Of a stretch of 64,000 nt of DNA, positions 51,724 to 63,341 are shown one piece after another. This DNA comes from Aphrocallistes beatrix (Eukaryota > Porifera > Hexactinellida > Sceptrulophora > Aphrocallistidae): assembly GCA_963281255.1 (NCBI GenBank), contig OY725500.1, positions 4,087,184 through 4,151,183 of the forward strand, read 5' to 3'. The notes below the pieces were generated by a model. The model worked only from the letters and a program-made list of their open reading frames with translations. It was not told the origin of the DNA and made no database searches. The position numbers and the translations under genes are program-made. The first letter of the stretch is position 1; each line of letters starts with the position of its first letter.

Positions 51724-54700
51724 ATGCGGATAATAATATTCGCATTTATTGTTTGTTCTGGTATTTTGCCACTTCTTACCTCTGGGCGTGAGTTAAACAA
51801 TATAAATCATATTTTTCAGTGTATTATATCATTAATTTTAGTATTGTGCATTAAATTATAGTAAACAAAGTGTAAATCGAATTTTGTATATCTTATATTA
51901 TGCCCTTCTCAATTATTTTAGAAACTCAGTGTCAAACTCAGTTTAACACATGCGTTAACGACACGACAACAAGGAGTATTGTTGAACCAGATGTCAATCA
52001 GGAAGCAAGCAATATTTTGAACGCTATTCGCACGTTTGCAAATGTTGGAACAGGAGTGTATCAGTTGTTAAGTGAGTTGAAATGTAGTAATATCCAACAA
52101 TTCTTGGACCGAAATTATTTTAATAATATTATGTGATTAGATGTTCCAGCTGGATCGAGACTTCCCGTGGGTGAAGTGATTTCTGACGTTTTCCCTGATA
52201 TTCTCCGCTATTTCTCAAATGTAAACGCAACATATCTTGAACCATACATAGCTAATGCATCGCAGTTTATAGATGATCTCGTTTACGATGTCTTGACCTT
52301 CAACTTGTGAGTTTCTATTTCATGTTTTCTAATAATACTTGTACTTGTTATATCAATAGCCAATCATCATTAAAATTGTTTCTTTAAGGAGCAACGCTGA
52401 ACAGTCCATATCAAATTTAGTCTATACACTCGATCGAGGGATTGATATAGTCCTCGATATTTTGCGTCTCCCATTCAATGACCCGTCCATTGAATCAATT
52501 ATCACTCAAATCGAGTCTATTCGTAACGTGGAAGGATTTCTTGACAATGTGACTTGCATACTTCTAAACATCATTCAGGATCCTAATATTGAGACCATTT
52601 TCACCCAATCTGGACAGATAGTTAATGTGGTGAGTGTATTTGTTTATTTTAATATTTTGTCACATCTTAAGTATAGTTCTACTTAATATTTATTTTATGC
52701 AAATTCGGATTCTCTAATATAAAATAATCTATAATGGTGGTTAAATATCATTAGTACCTGGGGCCTTATTCACTAAAGTTCCATAGCCGAATTCTATAGA
52801 GCTCTTTTTAGAATTACCTGAAATTCTAAGAAAATATTCCAATTCTTAGAATAATGTAATAAAAAATTAGAGTTAAAATTGATTTATTGCAAAAATATTA
52901 TATTCTACATTGAAGTTGTTTTGTTTAGTTGTGAAGGTACACAGTTTTCTAAGAGTACTTGTCGATGTGCAAATATTGCAAATATACTCTTTTGAATTAC
53001 ACAAAATGTAAGGTCAGAAGTACTTAGAAAATGCTAATATTACAGTTTTTGTGCCAACCTCTTTGTGATAACATTGAAACTAGAGAATAGAGCAGACACA
53101 TAGCTTAATAACCTAACCTGTACTCAGCTTCAACTTATGACGTAGTAACCTAACAACAGTATAGTTCTTGAACTTTGAATTAGTTTGTCACTTTTGTTTT
53201 AGATTTCCGACATTAAATCTTTGGCAGCTCCCATTACTCAGTTGTTTCGTAACAGCACCAGATTCATGGATAAGTTCGAACAGATCGCGATTCAGCAAAG
53301 TACTTCTTCTGCACTTCAACTGTGCCTCGATTCCATTCTAACCAACCTAATATGTCCTCAAAGTGCCGTATGTACTGGTAAGTCCTCAATTTGTACACAT
53401 GTATTTTATTGATGATAAAAAGAATTTGAAAGCATTTAATTAACTTAGGAGCGTGTACTGATACATTGAGATATTGCAGTGCCTTGCTGTTCCAATCTCT
53501 GGATGACTTTAGCGACATACTGGATGCAGTAGTCTTATTGGTATTCGAAGAAGTGAAGTCTCCTGAATTCGAAGCAATATATAATGACTTAATCGCTTCC
53601 ACAGTGGAGATAGTGAACACGACACTATTTGCATTAGCAGACCTGGACTACATAAGTTTAATTACTAATGTAAGCTTTGATTAACAATTTAATTCGTTTT
53701 GATAAAAGAAAAGTTCCTACTCATTCACTCTTTTTAGACTATCATGACTTGTCGAACAGAATTCATTATATCGCAAATCCTCCAAAACCTCAACGTCACT
53801 ATTCCTCCAGAACAAGTTTCCATGCTATTTAGTGAAATTCCTGATAATCTATTTGAAAACTTGACGAACTCTTCCGATATGTTTCAGAACATAACCCAGA
53901 CTCTACTCCTTTATCAAAACATTCTCTATCAAATTGGATTGATAACACTTCCTAACGGATTCATACTCAACTCTCTCTTTTCTATTGGTAATTATTTGTA
54001 ACACATTTACTTTCTATCTATTTATATCATTCTATTTGAATTGCCGATTTATTTATTGTATCTTCTAGCCATTCAAAATTTACTTCTATACAATCCTCCG
54101 GCGCCATGCTTTGATCAGACTTCCACTTTTCCCACTACAACTCCGTTACTCATTCCTTTCCATTCTCCAAACTATTTCAATTGTTGGAATGGGACGGGTG
54201 TGTCTAGCTCATTTTCTTTCACTTTCCTGACAGAAATCGATAGCCAACCATTCAATGTAATGAACAATCCAGCAGCAATCAGAACTTGCAGCTTTTCAAT
54301 CAACAATTTCCAGGTTTGTTTCTTCGAAAAATAATGAGAAATAATTTTGAATTATGACTAGTAATTATTGAGATTTATATCAATAATTTGAATTCTTGTA
54401 GAATGCTAGAATATATACAGCAATAAATCTCTGTGATGAATTCGCAAATGTGATATTTGAAGAACCACGAACTGCTAATTTTCTGGCATCCATTCTTTCT
54501 AACAATCCTTCCTCACTACTAACATGTCAATTCACTATTTCCCAATTGTTATCCCAAGCCAATGTAACTATCTCAACAACACCTCAACCCAATGTAACTA
54601 TCTCAACAACACCATCACCTCCTACGATGCCACCAGGTAAATAATGCAATCTTGAGACTATCATTGTAATCCGATTAAATATATGTACAAGTACGTAATG

Positions 54701-57700
54701 TATATGCTTTATATAGTCGACTGCATTTCAAACGAATGTACCAACTCCACACCATCTCGTCCTAATATTACAGTTGGATTTAATGATGGAGCTGAGTATA
54801 TTGTGGAAACTGCAAGAACAGTAGCAAATTTGGGAACAAGTCTCTCAGATTTCATTGGTTTGTTTGGATTTATATAATATAGACAATCATCATTCAGGAT
54901 TTGATATAAATTCATTCTAGATGACATCAATGGTCGATACGCATTACAAGAATTTCTCGAATCAACAGTTCCATCTGTGCTGAATAACTTGGGTGGAATC
55001 AATGACACTGATCTACGACCACTTTATGGGGAACTGTACAGTTTCGCAAACGATTTCTTCTACCACATATTTGTCAATTTCAGGTTAGTGTTGGTATGGG
55101 ATTTTTTACTCTTAATAGCGTTTTCATTGTTTACCATTATTTTCCAAATATAGCAGCCAATCAACTGAAACAGTTTCAAACTTGATTGAATTGCTGGAGA
55201 GAGGATTGTTGATCGGAGAGAATTTGACACGTGTCATAGTAGGAAATGATCCCAACGTAACCTTCATATTTGACCTAATAGATGGAGTAGTGTCCACTCC
55301 AGGATTCAAGGATAATCTGACTTGCATACTAACAGAGGTGTTCACTGATCCCAATATTGCAACAATACTGTCCCAACTTGAAAGCATAGATTTGGTTAGT
55401 TGAGTGTAGTCTTCTCTATTCGTAGAAGCTCGTTGCTACATTATTTATTTTTTGATTTTCTTTCAGACATCATATTTGAGTTTATCACAAGTTATCCTGC
55501 AACTGTTCAGTGATTCTGAGATATTCATGAATAAATTTACCGAACTGATCGCTGAACTCCCGAACAGTTCAGCACTTTCTTTCTGTGTCGATTCTTACCT
55601 TGCAAATCTATTCTGCACACCTCAGAGTCCATATTGTCAAGGTATATATGTGTTGTTGCTGTTGATTTGTAATCTTTGATATTTTTATTATTTTTAGACA
55701 ATTTTAGGATCAACTCTTGCTTAATTATGGTTACATATATATTTTTAAATAATGACAACTGTTTATTTAGACAATTGTGTGGACACTCTAAACTATTGTA
55801 CATCCTACCTGTTCTATTCGCTGCAAGATTTCAGTGATGTTCTCGATGCTGTGTTGCTACTAGCTGCTGGTCATGTTGAGACACCCGAGTTTGAATTCTA
55901 CTTTAATCAATACCGTGAAGAAGTCTTCACCACCACTCAGATAACTGTTGATGCATTTCGAACACTAGACATTCTAGGTCTTGTCAACACGGTGAGTAGA
56001 TGAGGTGGAAATTTTTATCTTGATATTATTAATACTAATTTATTTAACATTGTAATTTCGATCTAGACTCTCACAAATTGTAACACCTTTCCTCTGATTG
56101 AAGGAATAGTGTCCCAATTCCCTATACCTGGTCTCCCTCCACTGAACTCTTCTGACGTAATTCTCGCAGTAATCGATTCCATTCTTGGTGAATTACTAGC
56201 TAATCTCACAATCCCACCTACTTCTGAAGTAATAGCTACTCTCAATCAAACTATCCAACTGTCTGGTCTGCGTAATTTAACGCGAAACCTTTATTTTTAT
56301 CCGGATGGGTTTTTGTTGAATGGAGTTCTATCATTGGGTGAGTATTACTTCCTTAGTTACTTCGTATTTTCCCTACTGACCTTCTTAAATGTACGTTTAA
56401 ATGCATTGTGTAATGCTATGATGAAGACTGACTGATCTATTTTGTAATTACTAGGTGTTTACTACATAATGAGATCCAATCCTCCATTTGGATGTGGCTA
56501 TTCAATCGGGATGCAAGGACCTCTCTCTTATGAGTTGTACGATAATTTCCTTTCTTCTTGCTGGAATGGAGCATTTTTCTTGAATTCAAGCAGTATTCCT
56601 AACCAATTTGAACATGGAGCTCCGTACTATGATTATTCTTCCACCAGCATCAGGTTCAATCAAGCCGCTCTTCGGACTTGTTCATTTTCACCATATTCAT
56701 ATGAAGTTAGTTGATTTCTATTAATATTGGATCTTGATGTGCTACACGTATTGCAATTATCAATATTTGATATTATTTTCTTAGTTTTTTGCAATCTACA
56801 CGAACACTAATCTTTGCACAGTCTTCACTTCGATCGATTCTCAATCTCAAGCAATACTACAATCTGCCGTGACGAATTTTGGAAGACTAGATTATTGTAG
56901 GAGCTTCATTGGAAACTTTTCCTTCACTACCACTCCATTTGTCACCTCGACCCCACCTTCAGGTATATTAACTAGAAACGAATCACTTGTTATGATTAAG
57001 AATCATAGTGGTTATCCTAGTAGCCTATATGTCCTATATTACAACAGCATGAAGGCCACTGACTCTGTTAGGGTATATACTACTCTTCAAATTCTTAGAT
57101 CCAGGTTATTGTGGTGTATTTTTTAATTTTCAGACTGAGATCTTTAGAAAATAATTATCACACAATTAAATATATATACGAGTGCGTAATGTGTATGCTT
57201 TATATAGTCGACTGCATTTCAAATGAATGTACCAACTCCACACCATCTCGTCCTAATATTACAGTTGGATTTAATGATGGAGCTGAGTATATTGTGGAAA
57301 CTGCAAGAACAGTAGCAAATTTGGGAACAAGTCTCTCAGATTTCATTGGTTTGTTTGGATTTATATAATATAGACAATCATCATTCAGGATTTGATATAA
57401 ATTCATTCCAGATAACATCAATGATCGATACGCATTACAAGAATTTCTCGAATCAACAGTTCCATCTGTGCTGAATAACTTGGGTGGAATCAATGACACT
57501 GATCTACGACCACTTTATGGGGAACTGTACAGTTTCGCAAACGATTTCTTCTACCACATATTTGTCAATTTCAGGTTAGTGTTGGTATGGGATTTTTTAC
57601 TCTTAATAGCGTTTTCATTGTTTACCATTATTTTCCAAATATAGCAGCCAATCAACCGAAACAGTTTCAAACTTGATTGAATTGCTGGAGAGAGGATTGT

Positions 57701-60700
57701 TGATCGGAGAGAATTTGACACGTGTCATAGTAGGAAATGATCCCAACGTAACCTTCATATTTGACCTAATAGATGGAGTAGTGTCCACTCCAGGATTCAA
57801 GGATAATCTGACTTGCATACTAACAGAGGTGTTCACTGATCCCAATATTGCAACAATACTGTCCCAACTTGAAAGCATAGATTTGGTTAGTTGAGTGTAG
57901 TTTGCTCTATTCCAGGGGTTCTCAACGTGGGCGTTGCTTCAGGGAGCCTGCTAAGGGGAGCAAGGTACAAAATGGATGGTGGGGGTGCTAGATTCCAAGG
58001 TGGTGGCGAAGGGGCGCTAGGAGAATATTTATCATAATTATTGTAAAATCTTCGATGGAAGAATTAATTTGGACAAGAAAGGTTACATATAGTGTAGTAT
58101 TTTTATACCGATTCCGTTTTCGATTTTAAACCAGTTAATTACTAAGGCACTTGTTTGAATCCAAAATACCGCGAACTTGTTATAAAGGTTGAAACTAATT
58201 GAACCGGATATAGTTGTTCATGAATTCCCCTAACCGAATACGAATACTGACATTCGATTTAACATCAGTTATATTTGCCAAATAGTATTTGGTATACCGA
58301 ATATAAATAGTATTCGGTTGCAACCTTGATAAATAGTAATAAATATGTAATCCAAATTTGTTATAGTATGTTTAGTCAGTATTACGAGAAGGGTCTCTAG
58401 AAAACGACCCAAATGGGCGGTAAACGAATAAGGTTGAGAAACCCTGCTCTGTTCGTAGTACATAATTCGTTGCTACATTATTTATTCTTGATTTTCTTTC
58501 AGACACCATTTTTGAGTTTATCACAGAGTATCCTGCAACTGTTCAGTGATTCTGAGATATTCATGGATAAATTTACTGAACTGATCGCTGAACTCCCGAA
58601 CAGTGAAGCACTTTCTTTCTGTGTCGATTCTTACCTTGCAAATCTATTCTGCCCATTTCAGAGTTTATATTGTCAAGGTATATATGTGTTGTTGTTGTTG
58701 ATTTGTAATCTTTGATATTTTTATTATCAATTCTTTATTAATTATCAATTCTTAATATCAATTCTTTATTAATCATGATTATATATTTATTTACAAGCTA
58801 TTATAGCTGTAATTTAATTAATTTCTTTACCCTAGACAATTGTGTGGACACTCTAAACTATTGTACATCCTACCTGTTTTATTCGCTGCAAGATTTCAGT
58901 GATGTTCTCGATGCTGTGTTGCTACTAGCTGCTGGTCATGTTGAGACACCCGAGTTTGAGTTTTACTTTAATCAATACCGTGAAGAAGTCTTCACCACCA
59001 CTCAGATAACTGTTGATGCATTTCGAACACTTGACATTCTAGGTCTTGTCAACACGGTGAGTAGATGAGGTGGAAATTTTTATCTTGATATTATTAATAC
59101 TAATTTATTTAACATTGTAATTTCGATCTAGACTCTCACAAATTGTAACACCTTTCCTCTGATTGAAGGAATAGTGTCCCAATTCCCTATACCTGGTCTC
59201 CCTCCACTGAACTCTTCTGACGTAATTCTCGCAGTAATCGATTCCATTCTTGGTGAATTACTAGCTAATCTCACAATCCCACCTACTTCTGAAGTAATAG
59301 CTACTCTCAATCAAACTATCCAACTGTCTGGTCTGCGTAATTTAACGCGAAACCTTTATTTTTATCCGGATGGGTTTTTGTTGAATGGAGTTCTATCATT
59401 GGGTGAGTATTACTTCCTTAGTTACTTCGTATTTTCCCTACTGACCTTCTTAAATGTACGTTTAAATGCATTGTGTAATGCTATGATGAAGACTGACTGA
59501 TCTATTTTGTAATTACTAGGTGTTTACTACATAATGAGATCCAATCCTCCATTTGGATGTGGCTATTCAATCGGGATGCAAGGACCTCTCTCTTATGAGT
59601 TGTACGATAATTTCCTTTCTTCTTGCTGGAATGGAGAATTTTTCTTGAGTTTTAGCAGTATTCCTAACCAATTTGAACATGGAGCTCCGTACTATGATTA
59701 TTCTTCCACCAGCATCAGGTTCAATCAAGCCGCTCTTCGGACTTGTTCATTTTCACCATATTCATATGAAGTTAGTTGATTTCTATTAATATTTGGATCT
59801 TGATGTGCTACACGTATTGCAATTATCAATATTTGATATTATTTTCTTAGTTTTTTGCGATCAACACGAACACTAATCTTTGTACAGTCTTCAGTTCGGT
59901 CGATTCTCAATCTCGAATGATCCTGCAGGATGCAGTTTCCTCGTATGGGAGACTAAATTATTGTAGAACCTTCACTGGAAACTTCACTTCCACCACTCCC
60001 ACTGCACCATCTCCCAGCTCCACTACACTTTCTACTACTACTACTACACCATTCCCGATAATTGGTAAGAACAAATATTATGCTCCTAATTCTATTTATT
60101 AATTATATCTGCATAAATCCATATTTTCTGACATATACAGTGCTCGCAATATCGATATCGTTTAGCATGCGCATAAATCATTATTTAACGTTTGGATTTG
60201 TGTTTCTGGGAATCTGAACCTATCTCTACACCAGATCTTTTTTGGTAGTTCATTAGTTCACACATCTATGTTACTTTTCGCATCTTTTAGCTCCTGAAGT
60301 TAGCTTCCAGCTCAACACGTATTATGCTTCTACAAATATCGAAGTATCTATCATATGCAGAGGCATAGGGACCGATATACAATTCAGTATAGATTCAATG
60401 ACCAATTTCACTATAATGGATCCGATGCTTGCAGAACAACAAAGAATTTTAACTTTCAATTTTTCAACTCCTGGAAATTTTTCCTTACTTTGTCGAGGTA
60501 GTAATCCTGCTGGAATCTCTACTTCTCTCACAACTATCATAGTTCGTAGCCTTGATGAAAATTTAGAAGTGATTGCGAATATCCAACCTGATGAGGTGTT
60601 AGATGAAGCAGTAGCTATGGAGCTTTTAAGTGTGAGTTAAACTTGTATAAATTCATTTCAATCCTTGTATCACATATGTACTTAACTCCTTTGATCTTGT

Positions 60701-62772
60701 TCTAGATAACGGGATCTTTGTCCGGTTCTGACGAGGTTCAAAACAATGCCACCGTAGCACAGCAACTCGCAAATACTGCAAGTGCTATAGTCTCAAGTCT
60801 TGCCGATTCCACGAATATCTCTGCCGACACTGCTGGTGCACTTTTAGGACTGTTGGGAACAGTGGAAAACTCACCTGTTTTAGGTAGATAAACTAAGAAT
60901 TAAGAATGTTTTGGATGAGTTATGTGTTTATATATGTAATTACTCCTCTAGCTATAACACCCACTCAACCACCTGGAACTGTAGATGAAGCAGAGACACT
61001 GGAAGTTTCCGACGTAACTATAATGGTGTCGCAGGCTATTGATAGGATATCTTTGAATCTTGCCAATCAAGCTGAACTTGGAGGACCTCCTATAATTGTT
61101 GTATCCTCTGAAATCACTATTGCCGCAGCAGTAATTGAGACGACTCCAGGAGTGTCCAACTTTATGCTTTCAGGTCTACCAAACACTATGGTTAGCATTC
61201 CTATCGGGAGTTTTGGCCCATCAGGTAAAATTGCATTTCCTCATGCTATCAGTTCTAAGATTTATATATGTATATATATATGATGTGTTTCTCTCTCCTT
61301 TAGCAAGAATTCAAATTGGAGCAGCTCAACGTTCCAGTTCAAGGAGAGTGATTCCACTTGATGGGGAAACAGTAGTTGTTGGTTCAACTCCAGTGCTGAA
61401 TAGTGATTTGTTTAATCTAAACATAATTATGAACGGAATTGAAGTAACGGTCCTCACTGAACCTGTTACCTTTGTACTACAAACATCTGCTATTTCTTCT
61501 GATGATGAAAATGTGTGTACTTTCTTGGATGAGGATACGAGAATGTTTGTACGGGGTAATGTAGTGACAATTCCTGGCGGCGATGCTCAATCTTGTGAAA
61601 CGATGCATTTGACTAGTTTTGGCGTTCTCGTTCGTGCTCAAAGAGTCACCATACTATCTGAGGCTGAAACTCTTGCAATTTCAATCGTCAGTTACATCCT
61701 ATTGTCCATTTCTCTTATTTTCCTGGTCGTGTCTCTAATCCTATTTCTCATCTCTGCTAAGAGTTTCTTCAAAGTTGAAACCAACATCCTCTATTTCAAT
61801 TACGCCCTTTCACTCGCTCTAGCTACAAGTGTGTTCATTTTCGGAATTCAGTCAGCTAGGAACTCATTTGTTGGTTGCAGTATAGTTGGTCTTCTTATGC
61901 ATTACACTTGGTTGAGTGTATTTTCATGGAGTTTCGCTATCTCCATTTTCATGATATACGTCCTCTACTTTGGAATATTGAACAGGAGAAAGATTTGGTG
62001 GCTCATGATGATAATTGGTTGGGGTCTTCCTTTGCCTTTTGTTATTATCACCATTGCAGTTGGTGCGTCTCGAAATCAATATGTTAACATTGGAGACCAT
62101 TGTTTCCTTTCTTACGCGAATGGTCTTATTTGGGCATTTCTGGGACCATTTATTATCCTCATCATTGCAAGTTCAGTTGGAGCTATTCTAGCTATTATAA
62201 AGATAATCCTAACTCTACGAAATAAGGGGGATAAGCCACCAAGTTTCGCTACGATGGTGAACTTAGTCGTGACAATCCTTGTTCTCGTGCCTGTGCTCAG
62301 TGTTCCTTGGATAATTGGAATAGTGAATGCATTCATCACAGCTGCTGTAGCAACAACAGTGATCGAATGGGTGACCGTTCTATTTACTGCACCGGTTGGA
62401 GTTCTGTTTTTCTTCATAGTTGTCTTGCGCAATCCACAAGTACAAGAGGTCATATTTAGGAGGAAAGTGACACATGTGTCCCAGAGGGATACACAGTCTT
62501 CAGGTACCATTTCGTCTAAGTATACCATTTCTAAAGAGAAGGGTAGCGAGAAGTTCACAGAGTCAGCGAATGTGTCCTATCCAACAACATTTAGTAATCC
62601 CACGTTTGAATCATCAACTAAGGTGCTTATGCCAGGTGATGAAGATTCCGCGAGTAAAGAAAAAGAAGCACTTAGAAAGACGTATGAAACGGGAACCACC
62701 GAAAAAGGCGGTCCAAAAGAGCCTCAAAACGTCTATACAGCTTTGGATACGCTAGCAACAAAGAAGGACTAG
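51724..62772 (+). CDS. adhesion GPCR B with triplicated extracellular module, 29 exons, 2441 aa
   Basis: Paralogue of receptor A on the opposite strand. Exon 1 (51724-51787) is a signal peptide (MRIIIFAFIVCSGILPLL). Exons 2-25 are three tandem copies of the eight-exon module (listed as separate features). Terminal exons: 60291-60631 (Ig-like domain, SIICRG...LLCRGSN), 60706-60883 and 60952-61224 (GAIN region) and 61304-62772 (end of GAIN, GPS, 7TM, tail). All 28 introns are GT-AG, and the summed coding length of 7326 nt stays in frame to the stop, which supports the model. The GPS is reduced to CETMHLTSFGVLV but keeps the HLT cleavage triplet. The seven-helix region is almost identical to that of receptor A, suggesting recent common origin or gene conversion. 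The tail is Ser/Thr and Lys/Glu rich. Confidence 0.88.
51922..54636 (+). other. receptor B module A (exons 2-9)
   Basis: Exons 51922-52071, 52141-52306, 52389-52629, 53203-53377, 53449-53669, 53738-53987, 54069-54313, 54402-54636. This module is the one most like the single module of receptor A (ETQCQTQFNTC, YCSALLFQSLDDF, LPNGFI, CWNGTGVSS). It ends in a Ser/Thr/Pro-rich stretch containing two copies of NVTISTTPQP/S-like sequence, probably a glycosylated spacer. Intron 4 (52630-53202, 573 bp) is the longest intron of the module, as in receptor A. Confidence 0.85.
54717..56962 (+). other. receptor B module B (exons 10-17)
   Basis: Exons 54717-54857, 54921-55083, 55154-55394, 55467-55641, 55771-55991, 56067-56337, 56455-56705, 56785-56962. 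It has the same intron phases as module A, but its sequence is only distantly similar to module A and almost identical to module C. Its last exon ends in a short TTTPFVTSTPPSG spacer. Confidence 0.87.
57208..60064 (+). other. receptor B module C (exons 18-25)
   Basis: Exons 57208-57348, 57412-57574, 57645-57885, 58503-58677, 58836-59056, 59132-59402, 59520-59770, 59851-60064. Lengths equal module B except the last exon, which carries a longer Thr/Ser/Pro tract (STTLSTTTTTP). Introns match module B nearly base for base except where the mobile element entered (after exon 20) and in the intron after exon 21. Confidence 0.87.
57913..58446. mobile_element. 534-bp hAT-type element in an intron of receptor B
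   Basis: Terminal inverted repeats CAGGGGTTCTCAACGTGG and, from the right end inward, CAGGGTTTCTCAACCTTA. The target duplication is CTCTATTC (57905-57912) and CTCTGTTC (58447-58454), differing at one base. The paralogous intron of module B (about 55395-55466) keeps the uninterrupted CTCTATTCGTAG site. The element has no long open frame and so is non-autonomous. It does not touch the splice sites of its intron. Confidence 0.93.
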
Positions 62773-63341
62773 TCCTCCTTTTAGAAGCTCATCTTCCTTT
62801 TAGAACTTGAACTGTTTTATCAGCGTGTAGGGGGGTATATAGTATATGGGTAGGCTAGGTTTGATGTTTTAGTTTTAGACAAGTTCGAGTTTAATTTTAG
62901 CTCTGGTATTGCTTTTTTAGTATAAGCGTGTGGTTTTCCTTTCTTATTTTGGTTATTCTTTATTAAACGTGTGATTTCTCTTTGAATCATTAAGAGTCTT
63001 ACATTTAAGTAGCTAGTTACTAGCTTTGGGCTGGAAAATTGAGTTTCTGGTTAGAAAGAGTCAAAAATCTCTTCGGGCGAAAATGCAGGAGCTTACCCTG
63101 CCTTATTTTAACATTTGCCAACAAATGTCATATACTACATGAATCTACTTGTAAAACTCTAAACGAAAGACTAAAAACTCTCGCACTTGCGATATTATAA
63201 TATCCCATGTATCGCGAGATGTTCGTTTTCAATTTGCCCTGTAACACAATGCTAGGAGATTGCAACACATCATAATACATAAGAACGTTTACGTCAACTA
63301 TAGTTTTGTCTATAAAGCTACCTTTATACGAAGATCCTCAT
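62773..63341. other. intergenic receptor B to ATP23
   Basis: No gene seen. An ATTAAA at 62962 is a possible poly(A) signal for receptor B. Confidence 0.5.
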
